DNA of 34,555 nt from an uncultured Muribaculaceae bacterium (lineage in GTDB: Bacteria > Bacteroidota > Bacteroidia > Bacteroidales > Muribaculaceae), in NCBI GenBank assembly GCA_944321875.1, contig CALUMX010000033.1, positions 1 to 34,555 of the forward strand, read 5' to 3'. A program made the translations under genes and the position numbers. The first letter of the stretch is position 1. The number at the start of each line of letters is the position of its first letter. Below, piece after piece: positions 15,001 through 22,128 of the stretch. The notes below the pieces were generated by a model, which made no database searches, had not been told where the DNA came from, and saw nothing but the letters and a program-made list of their open reading frames with translations.

Positions 15001-16554
15001 AGGGGCGGAAATCAACCAGTCGGAGGCGTCGGTAGTCTTGTCAAAATAGGTCTCGAGGCCGAGAGGATGAGATTCCTTCTTGATGGTATTGGCACTTACC
15101 CATTTTTTTCCGTTGCCGTCCTGGTCGATAATTCTCCAGCCGAGGCTGTCAATCTGGTTGGCACTCATAAATGTGCTTTTCAGAGGCAGTGAGAGCGGCT
15201 GGCCTGCCTGTGCGCTGTTGGATTCCGCGCTCAGACCCTCACCTGTCGGCACCACCGGAGTAATGATGTAGCGGTAGCCGGTGTAGAGACCATCGACGTT
15301 GTCGGTATATGTTGTCTCCTTGAGGTTCTCAACCAGCACTTTGTTGTCGTTCTTGCGTACGACCTTGTAGCTCATGTTCTCTGTATCGAGCCACTTGCCG
15401 TGGATACCCTCGGTCGGAGCGTCCCATGTAATCTGGATGGTGCTGACGCCGGTGGCCGTTGCTACAACGTTGGTCGGAGCTACCGGAAGGTCGATGCCCA
15501 CATAGGTCTTCACGAAATTGAACATACCTTCTCCCGATTCGTTGGAAGCTGTAACCCGATAGGTGTAATAGTCGGCTTCAGCAGGAGTGTCGGTATAGGT
15601 CATTGTTTCACCGGGCTTGGCATTGCTGAGCGTTGTCACGACTTCTCCGTTGCGGTAGATGGTTATGCTGGTTATTTCCGACAATGGATTGCGTTCGAAT
15701 GTAGTAGTCGGATTGGTCCAGGACAGTGTGCATTCCTTTTCACCGTTGGCATCCGGTGTGGCTTTCAGGTTGGAGGGAGCCGCCGGTGATGTCGGGAGGG
15801 CTTTGGTATAACCTGTAAACAAACCTGTGATTTGTGCGCCGCCTACGGTGCCTATCTGTTTCTGCTGCCATGTCTCAGGGTCTATCTCGATGAGGCTGCA
15901 GTTGCCGTAATCAGTGTGAATCCAATAGAATTTCTCGCTATTGAAGTCGTAATCCATGGACTGCAGACCCTTGAGGTAGTCGGAACCTGTGTAGACCAAG
16001 GTCAGGCTGTAGTCCTCCTTGCTGATGGTGTAGATGGTTCCGTTGTGCGACATGAGGAAGAGCTTTCCGTAAGGGTCGGCCGCAATGGTACCATATTGAT
16101 TGTCGAAATTGGCGAGATATTCCAGTCTCTTTTCAGCGAGGTTGATTTTCAGGAAAGCGGTTTCCGGATAATCGTCGGCAATGGCATAGAGCGTACCGGT
16201 CGTGTAGTCATAGGTCATGTCGGTGATGAGGGACGGAGCGTCTGTCATGTCGATTACTTTTGTCGCCTCACCGGTTTTCAAGTCATAGGCAAAAATGCCG
16301 CTTGGCGAATCTTCGCTGTTGACCTGGGCTGCATAGTAGTAGCCTTCGGCAAAAGTTCCGGCACTGACTCTGTTTTCCTGTTGCCATACGGGTGTCGTTT
16401 TGAACTGGTCGAGGCTGAACGAAACAAGACCGTAGTCCTTTCCGATGGAGAAGCCGTAGCTTACTTGTCCGTCGGCCTGGGCATTGGCGGTAAACTGTCC
16501 GCTGCCTGGCAGCAATGCGCAAAGCACCATTGCATTGAGTACGAATTTTTTCAT
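12091..16554 (-). CDS. Giant secreted multidomain adhesin-like protein, copy A
   Basis: A 1,487-residue exported protein. A signal peptide (~1-26) is followed by a WD/beta-propeller-like region (~30-250) with repeated Y-D-Y/F-x-T/S-G-x-L/F-Y units. Two fibronectin type III domains follow (~255-350 and ~353-447), then a cleaved-adhesin/choice-of-anchor-J-like jelly roll (~450-615, with D-A-S-D-W-L-I-S-A-P). Next come two carboxypeptidase-regulatory-like domains (~617-775), a long middle region with two conserved Cys (~950), a further regulatory-like segment, and a second cleaved-adhesin-like domain (~1200-1375, N-E-S-D-D-Y-F-I-S-P and L-L-V-D-D-V-F-I-G). A type A sorting tail ends L-V-D-G-V-Y-V-L-K...K-K-L-V-I-E. 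The combination recalls the adhesin parts of gingipains/HagA; I see no protease domain. It has its own leader hairpin and terminator. It is paralogous to the gene at 17006-21508 over the full length. Confidence 0.85.
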   Translation of the reverse strand: MKKFVLNAMVLCALLPGSGQFTANAQADGQVSYGFSIGKDYGLVSFSLDQFKTTPVWQQENRVSAGTFAEGYYYAAQVNSEDSPSGIFAYDLKTGEATKVIDMTDAPSLITDMTYDYTTGTLYAIADDYPETAFLKINLAEKRLEYLANFDNQYGTIAADPYGKLFLMSHNGTIYTISKEDYSLTLVYTGSDYLKGLQSMDYDFNSEKFYWIHTDYGNCSLIEIDPETWQQKQIGTVGGAQITGLFTGYTKALPTSPAAPSNLKATPDANGEKECTLSWTNPTTTFERNPLSEITSITIYRNGEVVTTLSNAKPGETMTYTDTPAEADYYTYRVTASNESGEGMFNFVKTYVGIDLPVAPTNVVATATGVSTIQITWDAPTEGIHGKWLDTENMSYKVVRKNDNKVLVENLKETTYTDNVDGLYTGYRYIITPVVPTGEGLSAESNSAQAGQPLSLPLKSTFMSANQIDSLGWRIIDQDGNGKKWVSANTIKKESHPLGLETYFDKTTDASDWLISAPVKLSAGQESEISFEVYTAYYPTEKLEIWFGQSSNPEELQLFKQIDAKGAYYTPVSVVETLPIVEEEGNYYVAIRYASPKTTYSGYGVHLNNFVWHAVNEGIVKGKVTCDGQPLEGITVNVGDFSGVTSATGEYVIENVTAGSYTASVNAVGYRPAQQEIEVAIREESVCDFELTKLPTYTLSGNITDSKGNPITGAKVILSGYAPFEAVSDNAAYTLENVYEGTYQLTILKNNFVNISQEVTLGENTQLDFTMKYDNIAPFYVNANYNTTDGTTIDWLCPATIREMSYDNGTPADLMGYPAPDEFTVLGSIYRQPGVVREVKWMTMPVMDGVDKIHIYVFDLDENGKPTDKMLYSAKNVPTVHNEWNTYRIPVDVVAENGFFVALSADGMFGIAYDNGKNNKWEENQYTQCFNINYTATYDYRYMDETSNPSRCFLLRAVCENIEPEDATQPDVEYNVWRVKADQASMDDESTWTQVAGPQKELVAVDNKAASGQYVYAVKAFYPVDNLTSEASFSSVVDVNMKTTVIVNVTANSAKEHANGALVSLASADNEYTGTVVDNKAIFNDVRKDVYVVTIQLNGFENIRERNVKFEGEEREFTLNYTLTQKFDIAQNIDILATENPETWDLVWNVQPNIFDDFEGNEYQDFTINPTGKFGWQYIDNDGIPTWGFGATTFPNMRATMAAILFNSRTTTPPLGINTAYSGVRNLGFFAAMETTSEAGVVINESDDYFISPLLKPYKDFKFSFWARTYTEETGYRERIRVGYSTTTPEIDSFKWFEEESFYVPLEYTKYEYDIPADAKYVVLNSQSFNNFLLLVDDVFIGVDGQKTGCEYAPVNVEKYEVYLDGKMVAETTDNKYTFENVPAGNHTAAIVQVFATGKSEKLEIEFGDGGGSVNAIQTEGIDAYVANGILYIEGNYQHAELFNVAGVKVMEASGNRTTDVTSLVDGVYVLKVTTANGIASKKLVIE

Positions 16555-16566
16555 AGTTTAAGGCTT

Positions 16567-16610
16567 GGCTCTCATGGTTCAAGATTTGTCACCGGCAGAA
16601 GCCGAGAGCC
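16567..16610 (-). promoter_or_regulatory. Leader hairpin of adhesin gene A (conserved with gene B)
   Basis: GGCTCTC (16567-16573) pairs with GAGAGCC (16604-16610) around a loop of exactly 30 bases, 12 bases upstream of the start codon on the minus strand. The equivalent hairpin of gene B has the same stem length and loop length, with two compensatory base-pair changes. A competing 8-bp hairpin, GCAGAAGC (16595-16602) with GCTTCTGC (16617-16624), overlaps it. The rest of 16611-16860 is AT-rich with no exact TAnnTTTG box and no gene. Confidence 0.5.
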
Positions 16611-16860
16611 TTTTGAGCTTCTGCAAATGAGAGGTTAGCTTGAGTGTTGATTTGTTTTTTGAGGAAAAAGGAATCTTAGTTTAGTTAAAATATATTTTGT
16701 GTGACGGGTGCAAATTAATAAATTTTTTTTGACAAAATGAAATTTTTTGTTATTAAAAAAATAGATTATGTGATGTCTGTGTGGAGTTTTGCTTTGCGAT
16801 TGTTACATGGTGGTAAAATTTTGCATAAAGAAGTACGGGGAAAATAGGGGAATTGTTAAA

Positions 16861-16920
16861 TCCGAATCGGTCATTTGAGCATTGCGGTACTCAAATTAAG
16901 TTTTACTGATTGGTTTGGGT
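16861..16920. repeat. Degenerate relative of the 6061-6254 TIR element
   Basis: The first ~42 bases align with the left end of the 194-bp element: shared CC-AATCG-TCATT-GA and TCAAATTA-GTT blocks in the same order. The right end (CTGATTGGTTTGGG) resembles the right terminal repeat. The copy is only ~60 bp, and its terminal repeats are imperfect. An inner TTGAG/CTCAA hairpin is present. Confidence 0.4.
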
Positions 16921-16951
16921 AAAAATGCAATTGGCCGGGGATGTATAATAG

Positions 16952-16986
16952 AAAAGGTCTCCTGCCGGGAGGCAAGAGACCTTTTT
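16952..16986 (-). terminator. Terminator of the second adhesin-like gene
   Basis: AAAAGGTCTCCTGCC (16952-16966) pairs with GGCAAGAGACCTTTT (16972-16986 region) with one mismatch and a short loop, and T-rich sequence follows on the minus strand. It lies 20 bases behind the stop codon and resembles the terminator of copy A in sequence. Confidence 0.8.
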
Positions 16987-17005
16987 GCTGAGTGGAGAAT
17001 ATTCT

Positions 17006-20000
17006 TTATTCGATGACGAGCTTCTTGGAAGTGATACCGTTGGCAGTTGTCACTTTCAGAACGTAAACACCGTCAACGAGTGAAGTCACGTCGGTTGTGC
17101 GGTTGCCGGAAGCTTCCATCATCTTCACGCCTGCCACGTTGAAGAGTTCAGCGTGCTGATAGTTGCCTTCGATGTAAAGAATGCCGTTTGCTACGTAAGC
17201 GTCGATACCTTCTGTCTGGAGGGCATTGGCAGTGCTGCCGCCTTCACCGAATTCGATTTCCAGTTTCGGAGACTTACCGGTAGCAAATACTTGAACGATG
17301 GCTGCCGTGTGCTTGCCGGCAGGAACGTTCTCGAAGGTGTAATTGTTGTCAGTTGTCTCTGTAACCATCTGGCCGTCGAGATAAACCTCATACTTCTCAA
17401 CGTTTACAGGAGCATACTCACAACCAGTCACCTGACCGTCAACGCCGATGAATACGTCGTCAACAAGGAGGATGAAGTTGCTGAGAGAATGGCTGTTGAG
17501 AACTACATACTTGGCTTCTTTCGGAATGCTGTATTCATACTTCGTGTATTCCATAGGCACGTAGTTGAATTGCTTATCCGGGTCGGCCGGGTCGTTGCTG
17601 TCCTCTTCCAGTTCGTCGAACCAGATGAAGTCCTTGATGTCGGCAGTCGTTGTTGAGTATCCTACTCTGATACGTTCACGGTAGCCTGTCGCTTCTTCGT
17701 AAGTGCGTGCCCAGAAGCTGAACTTGAAGTCCTGATACGGGTTGAGGAGCGGAGAGATGAAGTAGTCGTCGCTTTCGTTAAGGATGATGCCTCCTTCCTC
17801 ATTCTCTGATTCTCTTGCTGCGAAGAAACCGAGGCAACGGTAGCCTGAATTGGCTGTGTTGATGCCGAGCGGCGGAGTCGTAGTGCTTGAGTTGAAGAGG
17901 ATGGCTGCCATCTTCTCGCGCATGTTCGGGAATGTAGTGTTGCCGAATCCGAATGTCACCTTGCTGTCGTTGTCGATGTATTGCCAACCGATGTTGCCGG
18001 CCGGGTTGATGGTGAAGTCTTCGTATTCGTTGCCTTCGAAGTCATCTGACAGGTTCGGCTGAGCGTTCCATACGAGGTTCCATGTCTCCGGATTCTCAGT
18101 AGCAAGGATGTCGATGTTCTGTGCGAGGTCGAGTTTCTGAGTGAGTGTATAGTCACGGGAGAATTCTGTTTCCTCACCTTCGAACTTCACGCCGCGCTCG
18201 CGTACGTTCTCGAAACCGTTGAGGGTGATGGTAACGGAGTATTCGCCCTTCTTCACGTCGTTGAATACGGCCTTGTTGCCGGCAACTGTAGCTGTGTATT
18301 CATCGTCGATGCCTGCAAGTGTCACCTTAGCGCCGTTAGCGTGCTCCTTGGCAGAGTTGGCAGTTACGTTGATAGTGACAGTAGCGCTTGTGTTGACATT
18401 GACAGAGTTGGAGAACGTAGCCTCTGAAGTGAGGTTGTCAACCGGGTAAATGGCCTTTACGGCATAGACGTATGTTCCGCTTGTTGCCTTGTTGTCGATA
18501 ACTGAAAGACCCTTCTGTGCCTCAGCAACAAGTGTCCATGCAGATTCGTCCTCAATGTCCTGTTTGTTGTCGGCAATACGCCATACGTTGTATTCGATGT
18601 TCGGTTGTGTCGCATTGTCCGGTTCGATTTCCTCACATACGGCACGGAGCAGGAAGCAGCGTGACGGGTTGGATGTATCATCAATATAGCGGTAGTCGTA
18701 GGTTGCGCGGTAGTTTCTGTTGTAGCATTGAGTGCGCTTGTTGTCTGCCCACTTGTTGTTTGTTCCGTCGTCGATGGCAAGTGCAATCTGGCCTTGACCG
18801 CTCAGCGCGAGGTAGAAGCCGTTTTCAGCGACAACCTTTCTCGGAAGAATGAAGGTATTCCATTCGTTGTCGACAGTAGGAACGTCAGTTACGCTGTAAA
18901 GCATTTGGTCGGTCGGGTTGCCGTTTTCGTCAAGGTCGAAGATGTAGATGTGCACCTTGTCGGTCTTGCCTTGTACCGGCATTGTCTTCCATTTCACTTC
19001 GCGTACGATACCCGGTTCGCGGTAGATAGAACCGAGAACAGCGAGTTCGTCTCCGCCTTCATATCCCATCGGAGAGTTGCTGATTCCGTTGTCGTAGAAT
19101 TTTTCTTCTCTTGTTGAAGGAGCTGCCCAGTTTACGAAAGTACCGTTGTTCTTGTTGTAATCAGCGGTAACGTAGAGCGGAGCGATGTTGTCGTAGGTCA
19201 GCGTTACGTCCTTTTCGACAGCGCTGTTGACAGTCACGTCCTCTTCAACCATTACGAAGTTGTTTTTCGCGATGGTCAGGTGATATTCGCCTTCATATAC
19301 GGCGTCAAGCGTATAAGTTCCGTCAGTTGTAACTGTTGAGAACGGAGCATAGCCGGAGAGCGAGATGCGTGCGCCGGTAATCGGATTGCCCTCTGTGTCG
19401 GTTACTGTGCCGGAGAACTTATAAGTCGGAAGTTTTGTGATTTGCAGGTCGCAAGTTGTATTGCCGCCGAGTGTAACCTCGATATCCTGTTCGGCAGTTG
19501 CATAACCGATAGCTGTTGCCTTAACGGTGTAGTTGCCGATTTTTACCTTGTCAATTGAGTATTGACCGGAAGCGTCAGTTGTGCCTGAGTAGTCACCGAG
19601 GCTGACAGTAACGCCTTCCACACCGGCACCGTCGCAAGTGACTGTACCGCTTACTGAACCTTCGTCAACGGCTCTCCAGAGGAAGTCGTTGATGTGGATA
19701 CCCCAGGCATTGCTTGCATCTTTCTTTGTAGCGTAGCGGAGGCTGATGTAGTAAGTGCCGTCTTCCTCGATGGCCGGCAGTTGCTCCTTGACCTCGATAG
19801 GCTTATAATATCCGCCTTTCAGGTCGAGCTCCTTGATGAGGATGGTTTGGTCCTCAGGTGTCGCGCCCTTACCGAGTCTGATTTCGACGCGTTCTGTAGG
19901 ATAGTAGGTTGTATAGGCAATGAAGCTTACTTCCGTAATTCTGCCGGCTGTGAGTTCAACAGGTGCGGAAATCAACCAGTCGGAAGCGTCGACTTTGCGG

Positions 20001-21508
20001 TCGTTGTAAGTCTCGATACCCATCGGGTGTGAGCCTGGATAAGTAGAGTTGCCTCTTGTCCAGCATTTTCCATTTCCGTCTTCGTCAATGATGGTCCATC
20101 CGAATTTGTTGATGTCGCCTTCCTCGCGGAATGTGCAGTCAATCGGAAGTTCCATTGTTCCACCTAATTGAACGATGTTGGAAACACCGCCTTCACCTTC
20201 TCCGTTCGGAACGACCGGAATAACCGTATAGGTATATCCTGCATAGCTTTCCACTTCGTCGTTGGCAGCTGTCTCCGTGAGACCTTTTGCGACAACTTTA
20301 TTGTCGTTATTGCGGATTACCTTATAGGTCATGTTGGCTATGTCAAGCCATCCGCCGTTGACACCGGCGGTCGGAGCTTCCCATGTAATGGTAGCTGTTT
20401 TTTCGCCGGTCGCTGTGGCTACGACGTTGGTCGGTGCGACCGGGAGGTCCTTACCGACGTAGGCGCTGACGTAGGCAAACATACCCTCACCGCTGGCATT
20501 GGTAGCCGTCACGCGATAAGTGTGGCTGCCCGAAGCGACTTCGCTGTCGGTATATGTAATCTTTGCTCCGAGACCGGTTTCGCTGACGGTCGCAATTTGC
20601 TCACCATCGCGGTAGATGGTAAGACCGGTGATTGCGTCAAGCGTACCACGGGAGAATGTTGTTGATGGGTTGGTCCATGTCAGCGTACATTGCTCGACTC
20701 CGTTTGCTGCCGGGGTTGCAGTCAGGTTGCCCGGTGCGGCCGGAGAGGTCGGAGTGGCAGTTGTGTAGCCTGAGAACATACCGATATGCTGGCCGGCTGC
20801 AGAGCCGATGTCTTTTCTTTCCCATGTAGTCGGGTCGATTTCATACAAATGGGCCATTCCGTATTTTGTAGCCAAGTGGTAGAATTTGCCGGAGTTGAAA
20901 TCGTAATCCAATGATTGCAGGTAATTGAAATACTCGGAGCCCTCATATACTAAAGTTGCAGAGGCGTCCGCCTTGCTCAAAGTGTAGATGGAGCCGTCGG
21001 TGGTCATTGTGTAAAGGTCACCTTTGGCATCGGCTGCGAGTACGGTGAACGTGCTCTCCACATGGCCTACTACAGAGAGCGTCTTCTCGTCAAGGTCGAT
21101 TTTCAGCAAGGTAGTGCTTGGATAGGAATCAGCGAGAGCGAAGAGTGTTCGGGTTGTGTAGTCGTAGGTCATGTCCTTGAGTACGGATGGCGCACCTTCA
21201 AGGCTCATTACCTGGGTCGATTCTCCGGTTTTCATGTCGTGGGCAAAAATGCCGACAGGTGCATCATTGTTGACGCGGGCTGTGTAGTAATAGCCCTCAG
21301 CGAAGGTTGCCGCGCTGATTTTGTCAGTTTGAGCCCAGACTTGCGTCGTTTTGAAATCGTTTAGTGCAAACGAGTATAGGCCGAATGACCCATCTGTTGT
21401 GGAAAAGCTATAACCCGTTTGATTCTCAGCTTCCATTGGTGGTGTAGCGAGCAGACCTGCTAATGGAAGGGTGCATAAGCACAGCAGATTTAATAGGTTT
21501 TTTTTCAT
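17006..21508 (-). CDS. Giant secreted multidomain adhesin-like protein, copy B
   Basis: A 1,500-residue paralogue of copy A with the same domain order. It has a signal peptide (~1-27), a propeller-like region, two fibronectin type III domains (~255-445), a cleaved-adhesin-like jelly roll, two carboxypeptidase-regulatory-like domains (~620-775), a middle region, a second cleaved-adhesin-like domain and a type A sorting tail. Differences from copy A include an acidic insertion near residue 1330 (around EEDSNDPADPDKQ), a divergent N-terminal third, and an almost unchanged last ~67 residues (two substitutions). It is transcribed in the same direction as copy A, upstream of it, and each has its own leader and terminator, so the pair arose by duplication of a whole transcription unit. 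Predicted location: exported, then attached to or released from the surface by a type IX-like pathway. The ligand is unknown, and no secretion-system gene is in the window. Confidence 0.85.
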   Translation of the reverse strand: MKKNLLNLLCLCTLPLAGLLATPPMEAENQTGYSFSTTDGSFGLYSFALNDFKTTQVWAQTDKISAATFAEGYYYTARVNNDAPVGIFAHDMKTGESTQVMSLEGAPSVLKDMTYDYTTRTLFALADSYPSTTLLKIDLDEKTLSVVGHVESTFTVLAADAKGDLYTMTTDGSIYTLSKADASATLVYEGSEYFNYLQSLDYDFNSGKFYHLATKYGMAHLYEIDPTTWERKDIGSAAGQHIGMFSGYTTATPTSPAAPGNLTATPAANGVEQCTLTWTNPSTTFSRGTLDAITGLTIYRDGEQIATVSETGLGAKITYTDSEVASGSHTYRVTATNASGEGMFAYVSAYVGKDLPVAPTNVVATATGEKTATITWEAPTAGVNGGWLDIANMTYKVIRNNDNKVVAKGLTETAANDEVESYAGYTYTVIPVVPNGEGEGGVSNIVQLGGTMELPIDCTFREEGDINKFGWTIIDEDGNGKCWTRGNSTYPGSHPMGIETYNDRKVDASDWLISAPVELTAGRITEVSFIAYTTYYPTERVEIRLGKGATPEDQTILIKELDLKGGYYKPIEVKEQLPAIEEDGTYYISLRYATKKDASNAWGIHINDFLWRAVDEGSVSGTVTCDGAGVEGVTVSLGDYSGTTDASGQYSIDKVKIGNYTVKATAIGYATAEQDIEVTLGGNTTCDLQITKLPTYKFSGTVTDTEGNPITGARISLSGYAPFSTVTTDGTYTLDAVYEGEYHLTIAKNNFVMVEEDVTVNSAVEKDVTLTYDNIAPLYVTADYNKNNGTFVNWAAPSTREEKFYDNGISNSPMGYEGGDELAVLGSIYREPGIVREVKWKTMPVQGKTDKVHIYIFDLDENGNPTDQMLYSVTDVPTVDNEWNTFILPRKVVAENGFYLALSGQGQIALAIDDGTNNKWADNKRTQCYNRNYRATYDYRYIDDTSNPSRCFLLRAVCEEIEPDNATQPNIEYNVWRIADNKQDIEDESAWTLVAEAQKGLSVIDNKATSGTYVYAVKAIYPVDNLTSEATFSNSVNVNTSATVTINVTANSAKEHANGAKVTLAGIDDEYTATVAGNKAVFNDVKKGEYSVTITLNGFENVRERGVKFEGEETEFSRDYTLTQKLDLAQNIDILATENPETWNLVWNAQPNLSDDFEGNEYEDFTINPAGNIGWQYIDNDSKVTFGFGNTTFPNMREKMAAILFNSSTTTPPLGINTANSGYRCLGFFAARESENEEGGIILNESDDYFISPLLNPYQDFKFSFWARTYEEATGYRERIRVGYSTTTADIKDFIWFDELEEDSNDPADPDKQFNYVPMEYTKYEYSIPKEAKYVVLNSHSLSNFILLVDDVFIGVDGQVTGCEYAPVNVEKYEVYLDGQMVTETTDNNYTFENVPAGKHTAAIVQVFATGKSPKLEIEFGEGGSTANALQTEGIDAYVANGILYIEGNYQHAELFNVAGVKMMEASGNRTTDVTSLVDGVYVLKVTTANGITSKKLVIE

Positions 21509-21523
21509 TGTATTTTAAAGGTT

Positions 21524-21567
21524 GGTCCTCAAATATTCTATTGTTTGGTCACTGAGGGAGGAGGACC
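21524..21567 (-). promoter_or_regulatory. Leader hairpin of adhesin gene B (conserved with gene A)
   Basis: GGTCCTC (21524-21530) pairs with GAGGACC (21561-21567) around a 30-base loop, 15 bases upstream of the start codon. Compared with gene A, stem positions 3 and 4 change on both strands so that pairing is kept. AAAGG (21517-21522 region) could alternatively pair with CCTTT just beyond the distal arm, as in gene A. Confidence 0.5.
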
Positions 21568-21605
21568 TTTTTCTCCGGCAGAGACTTAAGCAAGGTAGTT
21601 TCTTG

Positions 21606-21613
21606 CAAAATTA
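21606..21613 (-). promoter_or_regulatory. -7 box of adhesin gene B
   Basis: TAATTTTG on the minus strand matches TAnnTTTG. The predicted start is near 21600, giving a ~90-nt leader that contains the conserved hairpin. No good -33 TTTG is seen at the usual distance. The rest of 21614-21699 is AT-rich with no other feature. Confidence 0.45.
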
Positions 21614-21699
21614 TGAAAAAGCAGTAAAAATGAATATTATTTTTCTAAATAAAATTTATAGTTGTAGAGCATATTTTTTGCTGATTAGTTATGAAAACA

Positions 21700-21736
21700 A
21701 TGCGCCGACGAACAATATGTTTGTTCATCGGCGCAT
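21700..21736 (-). terminator. Terminator of the argR-argC-ssb unit
   Basis: ATGCGCCGACGAACA (21700-21714) pairs with TGTTCATCGGCGCAT (21722-21736), 15 bp with one mismatch. TTGTTTT follows on the minus strand. It lies 24 bases behind the ssb stop. Confidence 0.8.
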
Positions 21737-21760
21737 GCTGTAATTTTTGTAGCAGGGCTG

Positions 21761-22099
21761 CTAAGAGCGCGGTCCTCCGAGAATGTCGAGCTGCTCAACG
21801 TAGATTTCAGTGATGCTTCGCTTGATGGCGTTGCGGTCTTCCCACACGCGAGTGCGGATTTTTCCCTCTACGTAGAGTTTTGAGCCTTTGCGGATATATT
21901 TTTCGGCAAACTCAGCATTGGCTCCCCACATGACGATGTTGTGCCATTCGGTTTTTTCCGGGATGGTGATTCCCTTGTCCGTTGTATAGGCACGTTCCGT
22001 GGTGGCGAGGGAGAAGGACGCAATCGGACATCCGTCGGAGTATCTGATTTCCGGGTCCTTGCCTACGAATCCGATGAGTATGGCTTTGTTGACCGACAT
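21761..22099 (-). CDS. ssb: Short single-stranded DNA-binding protein without acidic tail
   Basis: A 112-residue OB-fold protein that coats single-stranded DNA. M-S-V-N-K-A-I-L-I-G-F-V-G-K-D-P-E-I-R at the start, W-H-N-I-V-M-W-G near residue 52 and G-K-I-R-T-R-x-W-E-D near residue 80 are family hallmarks. It stops soon after the OB fold (...EQLDILGGPRS). The flexible linker and the acidic D-D-x-I/L-P-F tip, which recruits repair and replication enzymes, are missing. No frameshifted tail is visible after the stop codon. It follows argC by 28 bp, so the two are probably co-transcribed. It may be a second, specialised SSB with the housekeeping copy elsewhere; this cannot be decided from the window. 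Confidence 0.9.
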   Translation of the reverse strand: MSVNKAILIGFVGKDPEIRYSDGCPIASFSLATTERAYTTDKGITIPEKTEWHNIVMWGANAEFAEKYIRKGSKLYVEGKIRTRVWEDRNAIKRSITEIYVEQLDILGGPRS

Positions 22100-22128
22100 T
22101 TTCTTGCTTTTTTCGTAATACTTTCAGG

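Noticed and set aside
15832..16638. 268-codon plus-strand ORF opposite adhesin gene A
   Set aside because: Shadow of the minus-strand gene, low-complexity Val/Gly/Asp pattern typical of the opposite strand of a real gene.
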